Source: Gammaproteobacteria bacterium
Lineage (GTDB): Bacteria; Pseudomonadota; Gammaproteobacteria; Steroidobacterales; Steroidobacteraceae
Direction: 5' to 3'
NCBI GenBank assembly: GCA_003165495.1
Contig: PMMB01000230.1
Span: 3,176 to 15,273, forward strand
DNA length: 12,098 nucleotides
Each line of letters starts with the position of its first letter. Within the stretch, counting starts at the first letter, position 1. This document shows, one piece after another, positions 1-7,661 of the stretch. The translations under genes and the position numbers were made by a program. The notes below the pieces were generated by a model, which did not search any database, was not told where the DNA came from, and saw only the letters and a program-made list of their open reading frames with translations.

Positions 1-2310
1 GCGTCGGAGCACAATCCCTGGTGGGACCATGTGCTGGCGCATGGGCCGTTCAGCGAGTTTGCCGAGTACTTTGATTTTAGAAACCAGCCGCGCCAATCCT
101 TCCGCGTGCACTTGTGTTCTCTGGCGCGACCCTACGGTGCGGCCATCGAGGCGGGTGAACTCACGATCGAGGTCACGCAAGGACGTCCACGCGTTCGCCA
201 TTACGAGAATACCTGGCCGTTGGGGCCCGCTTCCTGGGGCAATCTACTGTCGGCGAGCGCGGTATCCTGCTTCAGCGAGCTCGAACGACTGCGAGTCATC
301 GAAGAGCCCGATGAACAGGATCGGATCGCGTACGCGAGGCACACGGCGCAAGCCGAGGACGCGCTCGCGGATGCGCTTAGGCAAGGACAGCTGCAGGATG
401 CCGTGGATCGCACGCGGGGCGATAAGGAACTGTTGGATGCCGTGCTGCAGCGCCAGTTCTACGTGCTGCACGGCTGGAAGCTCGCCGGCGAACTCGGCAA
501 CTACCGGCGTTTTTTCGACATCGGCACCTTAAGCGGTATTCGCACGGAACTGCCGGCCGTGTTCGAAGCCACACATGCGCGCATCGAGGCGATGATTGCC
601 CTAGACGAGATCGACGGCGTGCGGGTCGATCACCCGGATGGCTTGCGGGAACCGTTGGAGTACTTCAAGCGCTTGCGGGCATTGCTGCCGAAGGGGCGAA
701 TCTACGTCGAGAAGATTTTGGAGAACGACGAACGCCTGAAGGACGATTGGCCGATCGATGGCACCGTCGGTTACGAGTTCCTTGCCAAAGTGAATCGCTT
801 GTGGATGGACGATCAACGAGCCGGTGTGCTGACCGCGACCTATTCCGATTTCACCGGGCACCCGGTGAACTTCGCCGCGCTGGTCCGCGAAAAGAAGCGC
901 GCCATCGTCGAGTCGACATTCTCCGGCGACCATGAACGATTGGCCGAGGCTGCACTCAAGATCGCGCGTGCCGAGCGGCAAACCCGAGACTTGAGCCCGC
1001 GTGATCTGCGCGAAGCCTTGGCACGCTTGAGCATCGCACTGCCCATTTATCGGACCTATAGAACTCTCAACACCGTGCACGATGACGACAAGCGCATACT
1101 GACCGAGGCCGTTCAACGCGCGCGAATTGGCTCTCCGGAGATCGACGCCGCGACTTTCGATTTTCTGGCGACGCTGTTCACCAAATCGCGGCTGAACGAG
1201 GCCGAGGCGGATTTCGTCGCCAAATGGCAGCAGCTGACGCCTGCCGTCATGGCCAAGGGCGTGGAGGACACCACATTCTACTGCTTCGATCGCCTCGTCT
1301 CCTGCAATGAGGTGGGGTCGCAGGCGTCACTGATTGGGATTTCGGCCGATAAATTCCACGAATTTTGTCACTCCCTGAGCGATCGGTGGCCGAACAATTT
1401 GCTCGCCACCTCGACGCACGACAACAAGCGCAGCGAGGATGTGCGCACACGCATTTCGATCCTGTCGGAAATTCCGGAGCGGTGGGCGGAAGGCTTGCAT
1501 CAATGGTCGAAGCTGAACGCTGCCGCCTGGCAGAATCATGCACCAGACCGTCATGCCGAATATCTCCTGTATCAAACGCTCATCGGCGCGTGGCCCATCG
1601 ACCGCGAGCGTTGTTGGCGGTACATGCTCAAAGCCTGCCGCGAGGCGAAGATCAACACCTCGTGGCACGAACCCAACAATGCCTATGAGGAATCCATCCG
1701 CGGCTTCGTCGACGGTGTATTCCAGACACCGGAGTTCATCGCAAGCCTGGAGCGTTTCGTCGACCCGCTGATTCTGCCCGGTCGGATCAACAGTTTGGCG
1801 CAGACTCTCATCAAAATGGTCGCGCCCGGCGTGCCCGATTTTTATCAAGGCACGGAATTGTGGGATTTGAGTCTGGTTGACCCCGACAATCGGCGTCCGG
1901 TGGATTTCGGGTTGCGCGCGGCGCTCGTCCGCCGCGCACGCACGATGAGCGCTGTCGATGTGCTGGCGGAGTGGGATTCCGGGTTGCCTAAATTGTGGTT
2001 GACGGCGCGCTTGCTGGCGATTCGGCACGAACGCGCGCAAGATTTTTCCGATCAAAGCAAGTATCAGCCGCTGGTCGCGCAGGGCACTCATTTGGGGCGG
2101 TTGCTCGCCTTTCGCCGCGGCGAGAATCTCATCGCCGTCGTGCCGCGCTTCACCATGACCCTGGGTGGCGAGTGGGGCGATACACGGCTGCCGCTGCCGG
2201 GCGGCGTGTGGCGCAACTGCTTTACCGACGCAGTCCTGCAGCGAGAGGTCATACCGGATGCGCTGTTCAATTCGTTTCCGGTGGCCTTGTTGATTCGGGA
2301 AGGGGCATGA
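1..2310 (+). CDS. treY: Maltooligosyl trehalose synthase (TreY), 5' end outside window
   Basis: TreY isomerises the reducing-end glucose of a malto-oligosaccharide from alpha-1,4 to alpha,alpha-1,1, giving maltooligosyl trehalose in the cytoplasm. The frame is open from base 1, and the first codons already read as TreY (NPWWDHVLAHGPFSEFAEYF), so the gene starts upstream. The part missing is probably the first ~90 residues of the GH13 barrel. The window holds 769 residues. Catalytic elements of GH13 are visible: the nucleophile Asp in GVRVDHPDG (codon 210), the acid/base Glu in YVEKIL (codon 237) and the third acid in STHDNKRSED (Asp, codon 474). Further TreY signatures are NYRRFFDI, AKGVEDTTFY, PGVPDFYQGTE and VDPDNRRPVD. 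The stop overlaps the treZ start as ATGA, indicating translational coupling. The assignment is very secure; only the start is unknown. Confidence 0.96.
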   Translation, partial: ASEHNPWWDHVLAHGPFSEFAEYFDFRNQPRQSFRVHLCSLARPYGAAIEAGELTIEVTQGRPRVRHYENTWPLGPASWGNLLSASAVSCFSELERLRVIEEPDEQDRIAYARHTAQAEDALADALRQGQLQDAVDRTRGDKELLDAVLQRQFYVLHGWKLAGELGNYRRFFDIGTLSGIRTELPAVFEATHARIEAMIALDEIDGVRVDHPDGLREPLEYFKRLRALLPKGRIYVEKILENDERLKDDWPIDGTVGYEFLAKVNRLWMDDQRAGVLTATYSDFTGHPVNFAALVREKKRAIVESTFSGDHERLAEAALKIARAERQTRDLSPRDLREALARLSIALPIYRTYRTLNTVHDDDKRILTEAVQRARIGSPEIDAATFDFLATLFTKSRLNEAEADFVAKWQQLTPAVMAKGVEDTTFYCFDRLVSCNEVGSQASLIGISADKFHEFCHSLSDRWPNNLLATSTHDNKRSEDVRTRISILSEIPERWAEGLHQWSKLNAAAWQNHAPDRHAEYLLYQTLIGAWPIDRERCWRYMLKACREAKINTSWHEPNNAYEESIRGFVDGVFQTPEFIASLERFVDPLILPGRINSLAQTLIKMVAPGVPDFYQGTELWDLSLVDPDNRRPVDFGLRAALVRRARTMSAVDVLAEWDSGLPKLWLTARLLAIRHERAQDFSDQSKYQPLVAQGTHLGRLLAFRRGENLIAVVPRFTMTLGGEWGDTRLPLPGGVWRNCFTDAVLQREVIPDALFNSFPVALLIREGA

Positions 2311-4061
2311 ATATCTCGGTGTGGGCACCTTCGGCGACGTCAGTCGAGTTGGTTACGCCGGAGCGGCGAATCGCGCTGCACGCGGGAGCAGCGGCATACG
2401 CGGATGCCCCGGTGCATGCGGGGGTCCCTGAATATGCGGGGGTCCCTGGATATTGGCACACCGAAGTCGAAGAATCTCTCCTGGCGCGCGGTTATCGTTT
2501 CTCGGTCGACGGCGGCGAACCGATTCCTGATCCGCGATCGAAGTGGCAGCCCGATGGCGTGCATGGCAGTTCGCATATCGTCGACGAGCAGACTCGCGTC
2601 GCCGGTTTCCAGGCACAACCGCTGAGTAAGGCGGTCATTTATGAACTGCACGTCGGCACATTCACGCCCGAAGGAAGTTACGCCGCGGCGCAGGCAAAGC
2701 TCCCGCACTTGAGTAAGCTGGGCGTCACTCACGTGGAACTCATGCCGCTGGCGACGTTTCCCGGCCGGCGCGGGTGGGGATATGACGGGGTGGATTTGTA
2801 TGCACCGTGTCCCGCCTACGGCACGCCACAGCAACTCACCTCATTCGTGCACGCTTGTCACGCACAGGGTCTCGGCGTGCTGCTGGATGTGGTCTACAAC
2901 CATTTGGGCCCCGATGGGAATTACCTGGCGCATTACGGACCGTATTTCACCGATCGCTATAAAACCAATTGGGGTGCGGCGATCAACTACGACGGATCAC
3001 AGAGCGATCCGGTGCGGCGCTTCATCATCGACAATGCCTTGATGTGGCTGCGCGACTATGGATTCGACGGCCTGCGCCTGGACGCGGTGCACGCGATGTT
3101 CAGTTTCGACGCCGTTCATGTCCTCGAAGAGCTGGCAATCGCCGTCAGGGAAATGGGCGAGAAACTCGGCCGCCGCTTCGTACTCATCGCCGAGAGCGAC
3201 CTGAACGATCCACGACTGGTGCACTCGGCGTCTCAGGGCGGCTACGGTCTGGACGCGCACTGGGCCGACGATTTCCATCACGCGGTACACCGATTCTTCA
3301 CGGGTGAGACCGACGGCTACTACGCGGATTTCCAGGGGTTGGAGGACGTAGCGACGGCGCTGCGCGATGGTTACGTGTATCAGGGGCAGTATTCGCCGCA
3401 TCGCGGGCGGCGGCATGGGCGGCCGCCGACACGCGTTGGCGCGCATCAGATCGTGGTGTGCGCGCAAAATCACGATCAGATCGGCAATCGTGCCCAGGGA
3501 GAGCGCTTGAGCATGATGCTGGATGTGCCGCAGCTCAAAGCCATTGCGGCGTTGACGGTGCTGTCGCCATTCGTGCCCTTGTTGTTTCAAGGCGAGGAAT
3601 GGGGTGCGCAGACTCCTTTTCTCTATTTCACCGATCACGAGAATGCCGAGTTGGGCCGGCTGGTGGCGGACGGACGCAGCAAGGAATTCAGCGGTTTTCG
3701 CTGGCAGGGTGCCGTGCCGAATCCACAGGAACTCGAGACCTTCACTCGCTCGAAGCTTGATTGGTCCGAACTATCGGAGGAGCCGCATGCCGAGATCTAC
3801 GAATGGTATCGGCGGCTCATTCAACTGCGGCACAACAGGCGGGGACGGACCAAGGCCGCCGTGAACTTCGATGCAAAGGCAAAATGGTTGAGGTTTGTCC
3901 ACGACGACTTGCTCTGCGTGTTCAACTTTGCCGCCACGGCGCAGCGGCTGCGCATGCCCCGCGGCGAGTGGGACCTGGCACTCAGGTCCGATACGAAAGA
4001 GGCGAAAATGGCGGGCGAAGTGCCGGGTCGGACGACGCTTGTATATCGGCGGCGCGGATAG
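2307..4061 (+). CDS. treZ: Malto-oligosyltrehalose trehalohydrolase (TreZ)
   Basis: TreZ hydrolyses the bond next to the terminal trehalose of maltooligosyl trehalose, releasing trehalose. With TreY it forms the cytoplasmic TreY-TreZ pathway. The product is 584 residues, a normal size. Residues 1-85 form the N-terminal beta-sandwich (SVWAPSATSVEL, then DGGEPIPDPRSKWQPDGVHG), followed by a GH13 barrel. Visible elements are VVYNHLGPDGNY, the nucleophile in LRLDAVHA (Asp259), the acid/base in IAESDLND (Glu296) and NHDQIGNRAQGERL (Asp390). The frame is open further upstream inside treY, but that stretch has no TreZ-like sequence. ATG 2307 overlaps the treY stop and follows a purine-rich GGGAAGGGG, so I chose it. 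The protein begins directly at the first beta-strand, slightly shorter than many homologues. Residues 26-49 are a hexapeptide tandem repeat not expected in the family. Confidence 0.96.
   Translation: MNISVWAPSATSVELVTPERRIALHAGAAAYADAPVHAGVPEYAGVPGYWHTEVEESLLARGYRFSVDGGEPIPDPRSKWQPDGVHGSSHIVDEQTRVAGFQAQPLSKAVIYELHVGTFTPEGSYAAAQAKLPHLSKLGVTHVELMPLATFPGRRGWGYDGVDLYAPCPAYGTPQQLTSFVHACHAQGLGVLLDVVYNHLGPDGNYLAHYGPYFTDRYKTNWGAAINYDGSQSDPVRRFIIDNALMWLRDYGFDGLRLDAVHAMFSFDAVHVLEELAIAVREMGEKLGRRFVLIAESDLNDPRLVHSASQGGYGLDAHWADDFHHAVHRFFTGETDGYYADFQGLEDVATALRDGYVYQGQYSPHRGRRHGRPPTRVGAHQIVVCAQNHDQIGNRAQGERLSMMLDVPQLKAIAALTVLSPFVPLLFQGEEWGAQTPFLYFTDHENAELGRLVADGRSKEFSGFRWQGAVPNPQELETFTRSKLDWSELSEEPHAEIYEWYRRLIQLRHNRRGRTKAAVNFDAKAKWLRFVHDDLLCVFNFAATAQRLRMPRGEWDLALRSDTKEAKMAGEVPGRTTLVYRRRG
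2382..2453 (+). repeat. 4 x 18-bp in-frame tandem repeat in treZ
   Basis: Four consecutive 18-base units encode the hexapeptides AGAAAY, ADAPVH, AGVPEY and AGVPGY (TreZ residues 26-49). The last two units are nearly identical, sharing gcgggggtccct, and differ only at the fifth codon. The first two have diverged more. The period equals six codons, so the frame is kept. The block lies between RRIALH and WHTEVEE in the N-terminal domain, probably in a loop between strands. Confidence 0.85.
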
Positions 4062-4083
4062 GGCTCCCGGCAATGCCGACTCG

Positions 4084-5298
4084 TCATTGATTCATCAATT
4101 GGGTTTGCGCCAAGGCGACGCCGGCCAGAGCGCCGACGACAACCACCAGCAGCGGCGGCGCACGCCACATGATGAGTAGGATAAAGCCGATGAGCGCCAC
4201 GCTAAAATCCGCCGTCGTTCGCACCGAACTGGTCCAGACCGGGTTGTAGAGGGCGCCGCCGAGTATTCCAACGACCGCGGCATTGATGCCGCGCATGGCT
4301 GCCTGGGCGCCGGCGCGGGTGCGAAATGTTTCCCAGAATGGCAGTGTGCCGACGAGGATCAGCATGCCTGGAAGAAATATACCGATCAGTCCCAGCGCGG
4401 CCCCCGTCGCGCCGTGCGGCGACGGTCCCACGACGGCGCCGAGATAGGCTGCGAACGTGAACAGTGGACCGGGGATTGCCTGCGCGGCGCCGTAGCCGGC
4501 GAGAAAGGTATCGTCGCTGACCCAACCCGGCGCCACAAAGGCATCCCGCAGCAGGGGCAGCACCACATGACCGCCGCCGAACACCAATGCGCCGGAGCGG
4601 TAAAACGCATCGAACAGCGCCACGCCCTGGGCTAATCCGAGTCCACGAACCAGGGGCAGACCGACCAGTAAGAAAATAAAAATCACCAGCGACACGATCC
4701 CGGCGCGGCGCGAAACGGGAACGACAATGACGCCGGTCGATACGGGTGCGGGGGTACGGCAGAGCCAAAGTCCCACGACGCCGCCCAGGAGAATCGCGGC
4801 GATTTGGCTGCCCGACGAGGTGCTGAACAGGACGATCAGCGTTGCGGCGCCGGCAATGGACGCACGTTGTCGGTCAGGACACAGGGTGCGGACCATCCCC
4901 AAAACGGCTTGCGCCACGATCGCGACCGCAACGAGCTTCAGGCCGTGCAACAATCCCAGTCCTACCGGCCCACCCAGTGTGTTCGCGCCATACGCGAACA
5001 ACAGGAGCGCGATCGCGGATGGCAGGGTGAAGCCGGTCCAGGCCGCCAGTCCCCCCAGATAACCCGCACGTATCAAACCGATGGAAAATCCCACTTGGCT
5101 ACTGGCCGGACCCGGCAGGAATTGACAGAGCGCCACGAGATCCGAGAAGCTCGCGTCGTCGAGCCAGACGCGGCGCACGACGAATTCCTCGCGGAAGTAG
5201 CCGATGTGAGCGACCGGTCCGCCGAATGAGGTCAATCCCAGCTTAAGGAAAACCCGTAGAACCTCGAGAGGCGAGTGGGTCCCTGATGGCTCACGCAT
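4084..5298 (-). CDS. chrA: ChrA-family (CHR) chromate/anion transporter
   Basis: This is an inner-membrane transporter of the CHR superfamily, whose characterised members export chromate. The 404-residue protein has the two homologous halves of a long-chain ChrA. Half one has SFGGPVAHIGYFREEF (from residue 24) and FLPGPASSQVG (Pro-Gly-Pro 62-64). Half two has FGGGHVVLPLLRDAF (from 240) and AIPGPLFTFAAYLG (Pro-Gly-Pro 276-278). Many hydrophobic segments span both halves, split by a polar link near 181-198 (SRRAG). Its ATG at 5298 overlaps the end of the multicopper oxidase gene by 8 bases, making it the last gene of the operon. It converges on treZ with only 22 bases between stop codons and no convincing terminator there. 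The family is clear, but the true substrate may not be chromate: no ChrB or ChrC lies alongside, and the partners are redox proteins. Confidence 0.92.
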   Translation of the reverse strand: MREPSGTHSPLEVLRVFLKLGLTSFGGPVAHIGYFREEFVVRRVWLDDASFSDLVALCQFLPGPASSQVGFSIGLIRAGYLGGLAAWTGFTLPSAIALLLFAYGANTLGGPVGLGLLHGLKLVAVAIVAQAVLGMVRTLCPDRQRASIAGAATLIVLFSTSSGSQIAAILLGGVVGLWLCRTPAPVSTGVIVVPVSRRAGIVSLVIFIFLLVGLPLVRGLGLAQGVALFDAFYRSGALVFGGGHVVLPLLRDAFVAPGWVSDDTFLAGYGAAQAIPGPLFTFAAYLGAVVGPSPHGATGAALGLIGIFLPGMLILVGTLPFWETFRTRAGAQAAMRGINAAVVGILGGALYNPVWTSSVRTTADFSVALIGFILLIMWRAPPLLVVVVGALAGVALAQTQLMNQ

Positions 5299-6727
5299 AC
5301 TTGAAAAGTGCCATGAATCCGAAGTCCATGTGCAATTGCTGGTGACAATGAAAGAGCGTCAGTCCCGGATTATCCGCAACGAAGTCAAACGCGAGTTCCT
5401 GGAACCCTCCCAGCATTACGACATCTTTAGTCACGCCTGCGGTTGGCTTACCGCCAACTTGAGTCAGCTCAAAGCTGTGCCGGTGTAGGTGCAGCGGATG
5501 AATGTCGTCGCTGGCATTGCGGAATTTCAGCCGATAACGGCGCCCCTCGCGCACCGTGTACATCGGCTTCATCGTCTGCATAGAAAATGCTTCGCCATTG
5601 AGCATCCACTGGTTGAAACCGTCGAGCGCGGCGTTGTGCTTGACGATCGTGATCTCGATCGTCTCATCAGGCTGGGCCGGCACGGAATCAGTTCTTCCGA
5701 AGCGCGTGTAATCCCAGCGGAACGGTTTCGGTTTGACCCATTGCGGTTTGCCCGTCTGTCCCGCGTACTCGACGACGATGCCCATCCCATGCCGACGGTC
5801 ATCGCTGTCGAGGTCGCCCATCACCCACACACCGGGTTGATTCATGTGGACAATGGCGCAGATGCGTTCGGCCGTGCCAAGCCACAGCACCGGGACTTCG
5901 GCGCGGGTCGGCACCGGATTGCCGTCGAGGGCCACGATGCGGAAGACGTGGCCAGGCATACTCAAGCTGCGGATCTCGCCGGCACTTGCATTCAATACGT
6001 GGAACAAGACGCGCTCGCCCCGCTTGACGCGGAGCGGCTCACCGGAACCAAGCATCTTGCCGTTGATGCTGAATAGTTCGTAACCGATTTCAAAGCCTTT
6101 GGTTTTCTCTTCCGCTTCTTCATCGGTGCGTTTGCCGATCTGTTGCAATTCTTTGATTGGATCGCCGGCGAGAAAATTCATGGCCATGTCGCCGCCGCGG
6201 CTGAAGGACGGCGCAAATTCCTTCATCACCAGAAAGACCTCGCGGTCGTAGGCGCCGGGATCGTCCTTCGGCTCGATGTAGACCGGGCCAGCCTGGCCGG
6301 TGTAGGTGCCACGGTTGAGGTCGCCGCCCGCGAACACATGCGTATGGTAGAAGCGAAAGCCCGATGGCTTCGGCACGAAAGAAATGCGGCGCATGCCGTG
6401 CGCAGGCACGAAGGGCGTGCCTTCTTCGGAGGCACCGTCGGCGTCGCTCGAGATCATCTGGCCGTGCCAGTGAACCAGCTCCGGCGTATCGGTATCGTTG
6501 TACAGATCCACGATGACGCGCCGGCCTTCCTTGAACCGCAACAGAGGTCCCGGAAACTGTCCGTTGTACAGGGTCGTGGAGACGATGTGTGCGGGTGCCA
6601 GTTCGACCAGTCCGGCGGCAATCCGTAGCGTGTAATCGGCGGCAATCGGGCGTGAGAATGCTTCGAGACTCGGTGCGAGGGCGGCGAGACTCGAAAGCTT
6701 CAAAAAATCACGGCGAGCGAGCGTCAT
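5291..6727 (-). CDS. Tat-exported three-domain multicopper oxidase
   Basis: A laccase-like oxidase predicted to oxidise a phenolic, metal ion or other donor in the periplasm while reducing O2 to water. It has 478 residues. The N-terminus MTLARRDFLKLSSLAAL carries a twin-arginine motif (Arg5-Arg6), fitting export of a pre-folded copper protein. All four copper-binding motifs are present: HWHG (His86, His88), YHTH (His128, His130), HPLHLH (His410, 413, 415) and HCHQQLH (His460, Cys461, His462, His466). The residue five after His466, the usual axial position of type 1 copper, is Phe471 rather than Met, with Met472 next to it. The frame stays open upstream into apbE, but ATG 6727 is chosen because it starts the Tat signal and overlaps the apbE stop as ATGA. 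The substrate cannot be read from sequence. Confidence 0.93.
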   Translation of the reverse strand: MTLARRDFLKLSSLAALAPSLEAFSRPIAADYTLRIAAGLVELAPAHIVSTTLYNGQFPGPLLRFKEGRRVIVDLYNDTDTPELVHWHGQMISSDADGASEEGTPFVPAHGMRRISFVPKPSGFRFYHTHVFAGGDLNRGTYTGQAGPVYIEPKDDPGAYDREVFLVMKEFAPSFSRGGDMAMNFLAGDPIKELQQIGKRTDEEAEEKTKGFEIGYELFSINGKMLGSGEPLRVKRGERVLFHVLNASAGEIRSLSMPGHVFRIVALDGNPVPTRAEVPVLWLGTAERICAIVHMNQPGVWVMGDLDSDDRRHGMGIVVEYAGQTGKPQWVKPKPFRWDYTRFGRTDSVPAQPDETIEITIVKHNAALDGFNQWMLNGEAFSMQTMKPMYTVREGRRYRLKFRNASDDIHPLHLHRHSFELTQVGGKPTAGVTKDVVMLGGFQELAFDFVADNPGLTLFHCHQQLHMDFGFMALFKYA

Positions 6728-7638
6728 TGAAGCAGCCAGTAGCGAACGCCTTGTTCCTCTAAATATTCTCTCGCCCGGGCGCCGTGCAGCAATGCCAGCG
6801 TCGACAGCAGTCCGGCTTCTGTGCAACTGCTGGCGGCAACGGTCACTGAGCGCGGCGCGTGCCAGACCGGCCATCCCGTGCGCGGATCCAATATATGGCC
6901 ATATCGTACCCCATCCTTCAAGAGGTAACGACGCGAGTCGCCGCTGGTCGCGAGCGCGCCGTGTTCCAGATCCAGAATCATCTTTGCCGTTCGATCCGTG
7001 TCCGGCCGTTCGATGCCGACTTGCCACGGACCGTGCGACGGTGACCGATTTGCGCGCAAATCGCCGCCGAAGTTGACGAGAAAAGGAGCCGACCGGCGCG
7101 CCGCCAGAAGATCGTAGGCGCGGTCGACCGCGTATTCCTTGCCGATACCGCCAAAATCCAATTCCATTCCGGCCGGCAGCAACAGCCGCGGCGATTGCCA
7201 CTCGAGCTTTTCGAAGCCCACCAGGGGCAGCAAATGCCGGATCGCAGCTGCTTCAGGAATGCGATCTGAGCCGTCGAATTTCCAGGCGTACCGCAATACG
7301 CCGGAGGTGATGTCGAAAAGACCGTCGCTCAAGTCGAAGCACTGGCTTGCAAAGTCGATGAGCGAGGCCGTTTCCTCATCTACTTCGATTCTGGTACCTC
7401 GATTTTCGTGGATCCAGGCCGTGACGCTGTCGTTACGATAGCGGCTGAATTTCTTCTCCACGCGCCACGCCTCTTGTGCGACCAGTGTCCCCAGCTCCAA
7501 CGCCGCCGCGTCAACGGTCGATGACAATAGCGTTTCGCACGGACTCGCCATGGCGGTAAAGCAGACCGCTAGGAGATTTTCACCCCGCACCTCGACACGG
7601 AGCGCCTCATCCGGCGCATTGCTTGCTTTTCCTGCCAC
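6724..7638 (-). CDS. apbE: ApbE-family FAD:protein FMN transferase
   Basis: ApbE enzymes move FMN from FAD onto a Ser/Thr of a target protein, usually one acting outside the cytoplasm. The 304-residue product shows the family signature in order: FTAMASPCE (27-35), EKKFSRYR (61-68), DFGGIGKEYAVD (161-172), NFGGDL (189-194), ALATSGDSRRY (228-238), HILDPRTGWPV (248-258) and SCTEAGLLSTLAL (271-283). In the last block Glu274 occupies the place of the usual metal-binding Asp. The start is a GTG at 7638, 23 bases after the DUF3570 gene. The only in-frame ATG nearby (residue 30) would cut into the conserved FTAM block. No signal peptide or lipobox is visible, unlike the classical lipoprotein ApbE, so its compartment is uncertain. 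The stop overlaps the oxidase start as ATGA. Confidence 0.93.
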   Translation of the reverse strand: MAGKASNAPDEALRVEVRGENLLAVCFTAMASPCETLLSSTVDAAALELGTLVAQEAWRVEKKFSRYRNDSVTAWIHENRGTRIEVDEETASLIDFASQCFDLSDGLFDITSGVLRYAWKFDGSDRIPEAAAIRHLLPLVGFEKLEWQSPRLLLPAGMELDFGGIGKEYAVDRAYDLLAARRSAPFLVNFGGDLRANRSPSHGPWQVGIERPDTDRTAKMILDLEHGALATSGDSRRYLLKDGVRYGHILDPRTGWPVWHAPRSVTVAASSCTEAGLLSTLALLHGARAREYLEEQGVRYWLLQ

Positions 7639-7661
7639 CGTTTCACGCTGCCGCTCAAGAT

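Noticed and set aside
1995..2306. Upstream extension of the treZ frame
   Set aside because: It overlaps the conserved treY C-terminus, is not TreZ-like, and ATG 2307 has a good ribosome binding site.
1327..2328. 333-codon open frame on the minus strand inside treY
   Set aside because: It lies wholly opposite a well-conserved gene and its translation has no recognisable family pattern; it is a high-G+C shadow.
4069..4079. CGGCA/TGCCG hairpin between treZ and chrA as a terminator
   Set aside because: Stem of four to five bases with a minimal loop and no T-run on either strand; too weak to call.
4086..4099. ATTGAT/ATCAAT inverted repeat at the chrA 3' end
   Set aside because: Short, A/T-rich, two-base loop and inside coding sequence; likely chance.
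4202..4768. 188-codon minus-strand frame within chrA
   Set aside because: Arg-rich out-of-frame translation of a confidently identified gene; no independent signal.
6428..6445. SDADGAS in the multicopper oxidase as an ApbE flavinylation site
   Set aside because: The acceptor position is Asp, not Ser/Thr, and the DG belongs to the conserved stretch after the HWHG copper motif found in these oxidases generally.
6728..7201. Upstream extension of the multicopper oxidase frame
   Set aside because: The extra residues are an out-of-frame reading of apbE, and the Tat signal peptide begins at ATG 6727.
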